Assembly: GCF_018812025.1 (NCBI RefSeq)
Contig: NC_063061.1
Location: forward strand, 8,402,415-8,466,414
DNA from: Megalobrama amblycephala
Lineage: Eukaryota; Chordata; Actinopteri; Cypriniformes; Xenocyprididae
Length of the DNA stretch: 64,000 nt
Direction of reading: 5' to 3'
The translations under genes were made by a program, and so were the position numbers. The notes under the pieces are model-generated. The model saw nothing but the letters and a program-made list of their open reading frames with translations, was not told the origin of the DNA and did no database searches. Shown here one piece after another: positions 56,313-64,000 of this stretch. Position 1 is the stretch's first letter; each line of letters begins with the position of its first letter.

Positions 56313-57008
56313 GACGGGAGTTCAATACTCACTGCGATCGGACGGTTAACCCCTGCTGATGGTGGGTGGACGTTTAGAAATTTTAGATTGGGGCTCTTGC
56401 GGCATCCGACGGGAGTTCAATACTCACTGCGATCGGACGGTTAACCCCTGCTGATGGTGGGTGGACGTTTAGAAATTTTGGATTGGGGCTCTTGCAGCAT
56501 CCGACGGGAGTTCAATACTCACTGCGATCGGACGGTTAACCCCTGCTGACGGTGGGTGGACGTTTAGAAATTTTAGATTGGGGCTCTTGCGGCATCCGAC
56601 GGGAGTTCAATACTCACTGCGATCGGACGGTTAACCCCTGCTGATGGTGGGTGGACGTTTAGAAATTTTAGATTGGGGCTCTTGCGGCATCCGACGGGAG
56701 TTCAATACTCACTGCGATCGGACGGTTAACCCCTGCTGATGGTGGGTGGACGTTTAGAAATTTTAGATTGGGGCTCTTGCGGCATCCGACGGGAGTTCAA
56801 TACTCACTGCGATCGGACGGTTAACCCCTGCTGATGGTGGGTGGACGTTTAGAAATTTTTAGATTGGGGCTCTTGCAGCATCCGACGGGAGTTCAATACT
56901 CACTGCGATCGGACGGTTAACCCCTGCTGATGGTGGGTGGACGTTTAGAAATTTTAGATTGGGGCTCTTGCGGCATCCGACGGGAGTTCAATACTCACTG
57001 CGATCGGA
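56313..57008. repeat. 95-bp tandem repeat inside the Ngaro element
   Basis: Seven full units and a partial eighth, starting GACGGGAGTTCAATACTCAC at 56313, 56408, 56503, 56598, 56693, 56788, 56884 and 56979. Period is 95 bp, with one 96-bp unit that has an extra T. Units differ by few substitutions. It lies between the recombinase stop and repeat B, so it would be 3' untranslated sequence. Confidence 0.95.
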
Positions 57009-57044
57009 TGGGTAAGCCCCACGAGAAGGTTTTAGCGAGTTGGT

Positions 57045-58007
57045 TTAACTGATGAGGGTTTGGTGTGCTTTTTTGATGTGGAAGCGGTTAGATCTGATGT
57101 AGCTTTTGAAGGCTTCGGATGACCAACGACCGAGAGCTTGGATCTGTTGCTGGGAGAGACCTTTTTGGGCAGCTGTGGTCGCCGCTCCTATGCGAAAAGA
57201 GTGGCTTGAAAAGTGTTCCGCTGGGATGCCAGATTGGATCAAGATCAATTTGAGATGTTTTTGAAACCAAAAACGTGTGACTGGGTGGTTTGAATCATCT
57301 GTAAAGAGTGGATCTGAAGGGGATTTGGTTTGTGAATTCTTGAAATGGAGGTAGGACTGGAGAGTTTGGTATGGTTGTATAGGTGATTGGAGGTTGAAGA
57401 TGTAAATGAAATGGCCTTTTTTGGTCTGGTCAGTTTTACTCTGTTTGATAAAGTAGGAGAAGGTTTCATTGTCTAACAAGCATAGATCTGAAATGGTGGG
57501 GTGGATTTTAGGATTAAAATTGGAGGTAATGGCGAGTTCAGAGCATCTGAGGAAACCGAAAAAAGCCAAAATGAACATGGCATCCAAAGTGCGAGCGGTG
57601 TTAATAGAATGGTATCCTAGACGGAGAGTACGGATACATCTGGTGAGTAAGTCTAATGTTAGAGGTTGTCTAACATCTGGGCGGGTAGGATGGGTTTTTT
57701 GGATGCCTTTAATAAGCAGTGATGTCTGCGAGTTTGTTATTTCACAGGAGGGTGAGCCGAAAATTAATTTGTGAAAAAACTGGATTCCACTTAAATAGCC
57801 TTTAATGGAACCAACCTGGAGGCTCTTGGCTGTGTTGAGGTAAGAGATGAAAGACGTAATGGTGAGCAGAGAGAAATCTGGGAACGGCAAGTTAAAAATT
57901 AGATGAAAAGTTTTAAAACATCTCCAAGCTGTTAAATATGATTGGAGGGTTCGTGGGGAAAAAGCTTCAAAGATCGAATTGAGAGAAGCGTCAAGCAGTG
58001 GTCTCAT
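57045..58007 (-). CDS. Ngaro tyrosine recombinase
   Basis: 320 residues. Integrase of the tyrosine recombinase family, predicted to insert a circular double-stranded DNA copy by site-specific recombination. Catalytic candidates: Arg154 (FLRCSE), Lys191 (SKTDQ), His269 and Arg272 (HSFRIGAA), Trp295 replacing the second His (LGRW), and nucleophile Tyr303 (SYIR). The amino half (about 1-105) resembles the core-binding SAM-like domain. Its ATG lies 8 nt after the stop of the preceding ORF and in another frame, so termination-reinitiation or an internal transcript is likely. The complete catalytic set suggests a working copy. Whether it is active is not shown. Confidence 0.93.
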   Translation of the reverse strand: MRPLLDASLNSIFEAFSPRTLQSYLTAWRCFKTFHLIFNLPFPDFSLLTITSFISYLNTAKSLQVGSIKGYLSGIQFFHKLIFGSPSCEITNSQTSLLIKGIQKTHPTRPDVRQPLTLDLLTRCIRTLRLGYHSINTARTLDAMFILAFFGFLRCSELAITSNFNPKIHPTISDLCLLDNETFSYFIKQSKTDQTKKGHFIYIFNLQSPIQPYQTLQSYLHFKNSQTKSPSDPLFTDDSNHPVTRFWFQKHLKLILIQSGIPAEHFSSHSFRIGAATTAAQKGLSQQQIQALGRWSSEAFKSYIRSNRFHIKKAHQTLIS

Positions 58008-58015
58008 AGAGTGGT

Positions 58016-61000
58016 TTATGGGAAGATTAATTCTGAATAGTGAGGTACTGGCGTCGGGTTGGGGTCCGCTTCTGGAGCCAGCTGTCTGAATTTCTGGAAA
58101 GCAAAGCGTGAGAGAGAGTCAGCAATTTCATTTTTTGACCCGGGTACGTGCTTAGCTGTTATGATAAATTGATCGCAAGCTGCTATCCAAATAAGGCGTC
58201 TTAGGAGTGGCATCATAGCTGGTGCATGCGAGCGGGTTTTATTAATGCAATGCACCGTTGCTTCATTGTCGCAGTAGACGATTATGTTGTTTGTGGACCA
58301 TTCTTTCCCCCATAGAAAAGCTGCGACGACGAGAGGATAAAGTTCAAACAACGCTGAAGAGGCTGGGAAATGCGTCGCATCTAAGAGCTGAGGTGGCCAA
58401 GTAGATGCGAACCAACGGCCTTGATAAAATCCCCCAAAGCCAATGGAGGGAGCTGCGTCGGTGTAGAGCTGAATATCGATTGGAAGGGACACCAACGTAT
58501 TATAGAAAAAAGATAATCCGTTCCACTGTTTAAGGAAGGTTATCCATAATTTTAGTTCGTCACGGCATGGATTAGTTAGGGAGATTTGGTCTTCTAACGC
58601 AGCGACGGAGGATGCGAGAGAGAGAAGATGCGAGATGAAAGGGCGGCCTTGCGGGATTATACGCATAGCGAAGTTTAGGTGGCCGAGCAGAGACAGAAGT
58701 TCGCGCTTTGAGCAACTTGGGCTGTCTAGCAACGTGGAAGAGACCAGAATTATTCTGTCGATTTTCTCTTTCGGTAGAGAGGCCTGGAATTTGACGGTGT
58801 CCAGACTGATGCCCAGGAATTCGATGGACGTGGCTGGGCCACTGGTTTTGTCCTGGGCGATCGGAACTCCCAGCTCGGAAAAAACCTTTTGGACTGTAGT
58901 GAGATGCGCTGCTGGGATGGCATCAGGAGGCGAAATTATTAAGAAGTCGTCGAGCAGGTGAATAAGGTAAGGAATTGCGTAGTTGTTGGAAAGAATCCAG
59001 CAAATTGCTTCTGACAGCATGTCAAAAATCTTGGGGCTGCTTTTGCAGCCGAAGGTTAGGCGGACGGCGAAGTAATATTTTTCATGCCAACGGACGCCAA
59101 ATAAATGCCAGGAGTCTGGGTGGATGGGCATCACTTTAAATGCTGAAGTAATGTCGACTTTGGCGAGCCAAGAACCACGACCGGCGTTTTTGATTAACAG
59201 TATTGCTTGGTCAATATCATGGTACTGAAGAGAAAATTCTTCGAGTGGAATGAGGCTGTTTATGCTTGGAGACGGAGAATTGTGCGGGGCTGAGAGGTCG
59301 ATTATTAAACGTTTTTTACCGGAGAATTTCCTTGTAGCCACTCCAATAGGGCTGATGCGAAAGTGTTCGAAAGGAGGAATATCAAAAGGTCCGATCATGA
59401 AGCCAGAATTAACTTCCTTATTGATCAATTCGTCCACTGTGTCGGGTTCTGTAAGAGCAGATTGAAGATTATCACAAATCATATTTTGTGAGGGAATGCT
59501 TTCTAGACCTGGTTCAAAACCATGTTCGAGACCAGACAGCAAATATTTGGTAAATTCGGGATCGGGGTGCTGAGACAATTCAGATGACAGACGTAAAATA
59601 TTCACAGGAGTCGACAAGTAATTTTTGGAATTTTTATTGGTAGATTTTTGTACAGGGCATACAGTGCGGGCGTGGGCGCCGCCGCAGTAATTGCAAATAT
59701 GCAAAAAACGACAGCGATTTCTTAGGCAGCCGCCTGTATTGAAGTGGTTGCAGACCTGACGTCTGGAGGAAAAAGCTGCGCCTCTTCCGAATGAGTCGGA
59801 GTTTGTAGCTGGCCGTGGAACGTAACTCGTTGATTTCTCTTGGTTGGGGACTGGAATAGGAGGAATTGACGGATTTACTTGGGGACAAGTCATGGTGGAA
59901 TGGGCGAGCGACCTACAGACTGCGCAGGAAATATTTCGAACGCCCAGGAAGATTTTATTGTGGAGATCAGTGTCCAGCGCGCCCCAGTAGGGGCACTGAT
60001 TCCACTGAGCGATACGAACGGCGCATTTTGCTGAAAACAGCTTGTGGTAAGTGTAAAAATGAGATCCCCCATAGGATAACGCGAGCTCTGCCACTATCGC
60101 GAGATAGTCATTCAGCTCGCGTCTCCTATGGGGGAAAACAGCACAAATGATTTCGGTGAATCTACTGAATGCGATGCAAAATTCAGAAAATGAAAGGATT
60201 CGGGATGAGGAATTATTTGGATTTTTTAAAGTGACTGAAAAGTCACCACAATTAATCTGGCGATTAGAATCAGGTGGGGGAAGCAGGGAAAGGAGTGATG
60301 ATAGATCGATGTCTGCACCTGATAGAATCTGCGCTCTGATATTGCCGGCGACAGGGGGCGGTTCCAAAGCGATGGCGTTTGGAGGAATGGGCATCGGTGT
60401 AGCTGTGAACAAAGAAAATTGTGATTTTGCTTGAGGGAGAATGTTTTGAGGGAGAAAATCCGGGGCCGACACTGAAAACGGAGGCAGCCTCGCGCTTGAG
60501 ATGGCACCTGGACCTTGGGAAGCGACGGGGAAGGAGAGAGAAGGTTGAGGTAAAGAATAAAGCGGCTGGGCCTGTGCCGCTAACGGAGGCATCCTCACGC
60601 TAGGGGCTGCTGTAGGCCACAGCTGGGGAAAAGTGTTAGCGAGAGGGGAAGGAGAAGGAAAAGTTGTTCGGGCTTGCGATTCTTGCGGAGGCAACCTCAC
60701 GTCAGGAGCCGCAGGCCACGAACGTTGAGGAGAATTCGAGACAGTGAGCAGTACAGGTTGAGCCTGCCCCGCTAGCGGAGGCAGCCTCACGCTAGGGGGA
60801 AGACAACCACTGGTAGAGGCGGGTAATTCCGTACGGGGGGCGGTGCTGGAGAAACCCGCGGAAAGAGGCTGAGTAGAAGGAGGAGGGTGCGGCGTAGCAG
60901 CGGCGGAATCTGGGGCTCGGCCCAGGCTCGCTGAAGGCCCGCTGCCCTTACCAGACGATCGGCGTTGAACTGGTCTTGCTGTAGAGGAAGACTGAGTTTG

Positions 61001-61474
61001 AGAGGTACGTGGTTTTTTACCTTTGCTGCTTGAAGTCGTTTTCTTAGAGGGAGAAAGGGGTTTAAAGGGAGCGCAAGTTGACTGCAGGCTTGAATATAAT
61101 TTATATAACTCGGGTTTATTCATCCGTCTCGAGAAATGGACATCCGCGCTGATCAGAGCTTGCCTTAATCCCAGCACTGTCCATTTCTCGATTGCAGGAA
61201 TGGTTGGTTGAGCCATAGAGTAGGAGGATGATGATGATGATGATGATGACGATGAGGAAGAAGGTGTGTGTCTCACCGGTGGAGGAGAGGGCTGGTCTAG
61301 CCGCCTTGGACTACGGATAGTGGAGCGGATAGGCTGACGGCCGCGCAATGGAGTCGGAGACTCAGCGACGGCACCTGGCGGCGCATGGCTGCTCCTTGGG
61401 ATGGCGCGGTTCGGCGAAAGAGTCTGTGAATATAGAGACTCATCATCGGACGGGAAGAGTTCGATTTCCGACAT
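58016..61474 (-). CDS. Ngaro Gag-reverse transcriptase-RNase H polyprotein
   Basis: 1,152 residues in one open frame starting 13 nt inside repeat A. The Gag-like part begins acidic, has Pro/Arg-rich sequence and a 13-Ser run near 72-84, a SAP-like helix-loop-helix near 97-131 (LGLRQALISADVHFSRRMNK), long Pro-rich repeats, and a CCCH finger plus zinc knuckle near 575-607 (CNHFNTGGCLRNRCRFLH). RT spans about 690-895, with motif A KVDITSAF and motif C LLDDFL (Asp841 and Asp842). RNase H spans about 1000-1120, with YTDAA, ALFELYPL, VYCDNEA and EIADSLSR. SAP assignment is inference from pattern. No protease domain was seen. Confidence 0.92.
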   Translation of the reverse strand: MSEIELFPSDDESLYSQTLSPNRAIPRSSHAPPGAVAESPTPLRGRQPIRSTIRSPRRLDQPSPPPVRHTPSSSSSSSSSSSSSYSMAQPTIPAIEKWTVLGLRQALISADVHFSRRMNKPELYKLYSSLQSTCAPFKPLSPSKKTTSSSKGKKPRTSQTQSSSTARPVQRRSSGKGSGPSASLGRAPDSAAATPHPPPSTQPLSAGFSSTAPRTELPASTSGCLPPSVRLPPLAGQAQPVLLTVSNSPQRSWPAAPDVRLPPQESQARTTFPSPSPLANTFPQLWPTAAPSVRMPPLAAQAQPLYSLPQPSLSFPVASQGPGAISSARLPPFSVSAPDFLPQNILPQAKSQFSLFTATPMPIPPNAIALEPPPVAGNIRAQILSGADIDLSSLLSLLPPPDSNRQINCGDFSVTLKNPNNSSSRILSFSEFCIAFSRFTEIICAVFPHRRRELNDYLAIVAELALSYGGSHFYTYHKLFSAKCAVRIAQWNQCPYWGALDTDLHNKIFLGVRNISCAVCRSLAHSTMTCPQVNPSIPPIPVPNQEKSTSYVPRPATNSDSFGRGAAFSSRRQVCNHFNTGGCLRNRCRFLHICNYCGGAHARTVCPVQKSTNKNSKNYLSTPVNILRLSSELSQHPDPEFTKYLLSGLEHGFEPGLESIPSQNMICDNLQSALTEPDTVDELINKEVNSGFMIGPFDIPPFEHFRISPIGVATRKFSGKKRLIIDLSAPHNSPSPSINSLIPLEEFSLQYHDIDQAILLIKNAGRGSWLAKVDITSAFKVMPIHPDSWHLFGVRWHEKYYFAVRLTFGCKSSPKIFDMLSEAICWILSNNYAIPYLIHLLDDFLIISPPDAIPAAHLTTVQKVFSELGVPIAQDKTSGPATSIEFLGISLDTVKFQASLPKEKIDRIILVSSTLLDSPSCSKRELLSLLGHLNFAMRIIPQGRPFISHLLSLASSVAALEDQISLTNPCRDELKLWITFLKQWNGLSFFYNTLVSLPIDIQLYTDAAPSIGFGGFYQGRWFASTWPPQLLDATHFPASSALFELYPLVVAAFLWGKEWSTNNIIVYCDNEATVHCINKTRSHAPAMMPLLRRLIWIAACDQFIITAKHVPGSKNEIADSLSRFAFQKFRQLAPEADPNPTPVPHYSELIFP

Positions 61475-61487
61475 TTTAGGCGAACCT

Positions 61488-61684
61488 ATTCTGGAAACTG
61501 TCGAGGATCTTTGGGTGAGTTTTGACTGTGATTATATACAGGCCTGAACTCATGCTGATTGGGTAGATACGTTGATTACAGATTGTTGACAGCTGGTTGA
61601 GATGACGTAATCATTAAGATGACGTAATGATTGGGTAGGTTATTTGACTTGTTCCTCCTGAACTACGTTAATGAAACATAATTT
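61488..61684 (-). repeat. Ngaro repeat A, 5' terminal copy
   Basis: 197 bp, promoter-side end of the element. It ends TTT before AATAAA. Contains two GATGACGTAAT motifs (CRE-like TGACGTAA) at about 61,603 and 61,618, which could act in transcription. No TATA box confirmed. Confidence 0.9.
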
Positions 61685-61800
61685 AATAAAAAAGAAGCAA
61701 TTTTATGTTTCGCTTTCTCCCCCCTGCTGTACCGAACCATGACTTCAAAACCGAGGTACGTACCGAACCATCAGTTTTGTGTACCGTTACTGCAGATCCT

Positions 61801-62289
61801 TCAGGCAGTGCTGCAAACCAATTAATAACCTGCCTGAAAAATAATAAAGCTTCCTAATGGAGAGCGTTTGCACACACAAAGACACACACATTCTAATGCG
61901 CAGTGCAAAATAGATACCCAGCTAATCCTCAGACGTAGCTGCACAATCCTCGGTTCAGACACACATCCCATAGCTGAATGGATGTCAAGCCGACAGTAGA
62001 CATGAGGGACGGTAGGAGAGAGAGAGAAATAGAGGACATTGAGCTGAAATGCTGCCCCGTCAGTCTCGGCATCTCTGGGAGAGCAGCAGAATAAGAATGA
62101 AGGAGAGGGGTTGGGTGAGTGGCAGACGTGCTCGCTTGAAGGACCACTCACATCCTGGCACACCCACACTGCACTGCCTAGGCCCTTCGGCTCTTGTTTA
62201 GTCTACCATTTTAACATCTCTGGGGAGAAAATGAGAACAAGAAATAAAAAAGAGGGAGAAAAGGACTGCTACACCAGAGGCAGCAAGTC

Positions 62290-62334
<45 letters not shown>

Positions 62335-62576
62335 CACCTTAAATGCACAGTTAATCTTTTATGAGACCAGAAATAGAGTGGGCATATTTAAAATTGTGCA
62401 GTTTCCACTGTGCTGTAGACCACACATTTTAAATGAAGCTGCATGTCATCTTTTTGCAGTTTTAATAACGGCTCTGTTCTTGTGTGAGCCCAGTTGATTG
62501 CCGTATTCATATCCATGATATTTGCATGGTATTCCAAGATACTTCAAATAATATAATGCTGTTACTGTGATATATG
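61801..62576. other. Sequence right of the Ngaro insertion, no gene recognised
   Basis: Moderate-complexity DNA with a (GA)n tract at about 62,298-62,322. The open frames here (for example 61822-62169 minus) show no domain. Possibly nsg2 intron with regulatory sequence. Confidence 0.5.
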
Positions 62577-64000
62577 TCTATGGCAGAAGCTAAATAAAAA
62601 ATTAAAAAAGGTAATTGCAACTTTTTATCTCACAATTCTAACGTCTTTTCTCAGAATTGCGAGATTTAAACTTGCAATTGCGAATTATAAAATCAGAATT
62701 GCGAGATATAAACTCGCAATTCTGAGAAAAAAACGTAAATCTTTTTTCTCTCTTTTTTCTCTCCCAATTCTAACTCCCAATTCTGACTTTATATCTCATA
62801 ATTTTGACTTCATAACTCGCAATTCTGACTTTATAACTAACAATTCTGACTTTATAACTAACAATTCTGACTTTATATCACGCAATTCTGACTTTATATC
62901 TCACAATTCTGACTTTATATCTCACAATTCTGACTTTATAACTTGCAATTCTGACTTTATATCTCACAATTCTGACTTTATATCTCGCAATTCTGACTTT
63001 ATAACTCGCAATTCTGACTTTATAACTCACAATTCTGACTTCATAACTCGCAATTCTGACTTTATAACTAACAATTCTGACTTTATAACTAACAATTCTG
63101 ACTTTATATCACGCAATTCTGACTTTATATCTCACAATTCTGACTTTATATCTCACAATTCTGACTTTATATCTCGCAATTCTGACTTTATAACTCGCAA
63201 TTCTGACTTTATAACTCACAATTCTGACTTCATAACTCGCAATTCTGACTTTATAACTAACAATTCTGACTTTATATCTCACAATTCTGACTTTATATCT
63301 CGCAATTCTGACTTTATAACTCGCAATTCTGACTTTATAACTCACAATTCTGACTTCATAACTCGCAATCTGACTTAACATCACGCAATTCTGACTTTAT
63401 AACTCGCAATTCTGACTTCATAACTCGCAATTCTGACTTTATATCTCGCAATTCTGACTTTATAACTCGCAATTCTGACTTTATATCTCGCAATTCAGAC
63501 TTTATAACTCGCAATTCTGACTTTATAACTTGCAATTCTGACTTTATATCTCGCAATTCTGACTTTATAACTCGCAATTCTGACTTTATAACTCGCAATT
63601 CTGACTTTATATCTCGCAATTCTGACTTTATAACTCGCAATTCTGACTTTATATCTCGCAGTTCTGACTTTATAACTCGCAATTCTGACTTTATATCTCG
63701 CAATTCTGACTTTATAACTCGCAATTCTGACTTTATATCTCGCAATTCTGACTTTATAACTCAGAATTCTGACTTTATAACTCGCAATTCTGACTTAACA
63801 TCACGCAATTCTGACTTTATAACTCGCAATTCTGACTTCATAACTCGCAATTCTGACTTTATATCTCGCAATTCTGACTTTATAACTCGCAATTCTGACT
63901 TTATATCTCGGAATTCTGACTTTATAACTCGCAATTCTGACTTTATATCTCGCAATTCTGACTTTATAACTCGCAATTCTGACTTTATAACTTGCAATTC
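62577..64000. repeat. 21-bp minisatellite array, runs off the right edge
   Basis: Units of the type AATTCTGACTTTATAACTCGC repeat head to tail from about 62,750 to the end, with about 55-60 copies. The left part (62,605-62,740) has units in the opposite orientation. The start CTATGGCAGAAGC then AAATAAAAAATT resembles the left end of 37269-37886. As 21 is divisible by 3, the minus strand stays open as a heptapeptide repeat (IKSELRV/IKSELRD); these frames are artefacts of periodicity. Confidence 0.9.

Larger units (their letters stand above)
55698..61684 (-). mobile_element. Ngaro-type tyrosine-recombinase retrotransposon, apparently intact
   Basis: 5,987 bp, read on the minus strand. In element order: 197-bp repeat A (61488-61684), Gag-RT-RNase H ORF, tyrosine recombinase ORF, tandem-repeat region, 114-bp repeat B (56068-56181), A again (55871-56067), a 59-bp spacer and B again (55698-55811). 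The A-internal-B-A-B layout is the split direct repeat arrangement of Ngaro elements; DIRS1-type elements have inverted ends. No difference was seen between repeat copies by eye. No methyltransferase-like domain is present. It lies in the nsg2 region, opposite to that gene. Confidence 0.92.
54795..61800. mobile_element. hAT-like GGGGTGTAAC repeat split by the Ngaro insertion
   Basis: TTAGGGGTGTAACAGTATTC begins a fragment at about 54,797, and a second start, TTAGGGGTGTAACAGTACAC, is at about 54,953. Its far end reappears after the retrotransposon as TTTTGTGTACCGTTACTGCAG near 61,775-61,795. The host element was therefore present before the Ngaro insertion. Borders are approximate. Confidence 0.55.

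Noticed and set aside
59250..61211. Plus-strand frames opposite the Ngaro polyprotein
   Set aside because: Antisense shadows of a verified RT-RNase H coding region.
55698..61684. Classification as DIRS1-like or as a retrovirus-type LTR element
   Set aside because: DIRS1 elements have inverted terminal repeats and usually a methyltransferase-like domain; LTR elements have flanking LTRs and a DDE integrase. Here the repeats are split direct and the integrase is a tyrosine recombinase.
63109..63997. Minus-strand frames with a KSELRVI heptapeptide that look like coiled-coil proteins
   Set aside because: A 21-bp tandem repeat with no stop in one frame produces this automatically. No start, splice or flanking gene context supports translation.
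62750..64000. Possible CRISPR-like array because of regular repeats
   Set aside because: Units are contiguous 21-mers without unique spacers, in vertebrate DNA.

Overview
The window is vertebrate nuclear DNA from a teleost, most likely a cyprinid (carp/zebrafish group). The evidence is GT-AG introns up to about 14 kb, two genes of a vertebrate synteny block, and a dense load of fish-type DNA transposons: TTAA-flanked palindromic MITEs, hAT-like elements with 8-bp duplications, a Tc1 element, a tyrosine-recombinase retrotransposon, long (TA)n tracts and a 21-bp minisatellite. No prokaryotic features, CRISPR array, rRNA or tRNA gene was recognised.

Positions 1-36,345 hold one complete plus-strand gene, cpeb4 (cytoplasmic polyadenylation element-binding protein 4). 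Ten coding exons join without a frame break into a 727-residue protein: a disordered Q/H/P/S-rich amino half, two RRMs and a carboxy-terminal zinc-binding domain. They include two in-frame cassette exons missed by ORF calling: a 51-nt exon at 23,008-23,058 and a 24-nt microexon at 24,234-24,257. The 3' UTR is about 3.5 kb, has three poly(A) signals, and carries miR-26 and miR-92 seed sites 36 nt apart.

Positions 36.4-43.2 kb are intergenic and mostly nested transposons. From about 43.2 kb the plus strand carries the first exons of nsg2, a neuronal endosomal membrane protein. Two coding exons are visible (43,808-43,936 and 52,191-52,310). The membrane-spanning exon and later ones are not seen, so the gene probably runs past the right edge. 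cpeb4 followed by nsg2 matches the order I recall at human 5q35.

The most notable element is a 5,987-bp minus-strand Ngaro-type retrotransposon at 55,698-61,684. It has an intact 1,152-aa Gag-RT-RNase H ORF, an intact 320-aa tyrosine recombinase ORF, split direct repeats with no difference seen between copies, and a 7.3-copy 95-bp tandem repeat in its 3' noncoding part. It looks recently inserted. Also notable are a Kolobok-like element at 5,303-6,629 that keeps the first exons of two convergent transcription units (one THAP-like), and a 21-bp minisatellite with higher-order structure at the right edge that is also the core of an inverted-repeat element at 37.3-37.9 kb.
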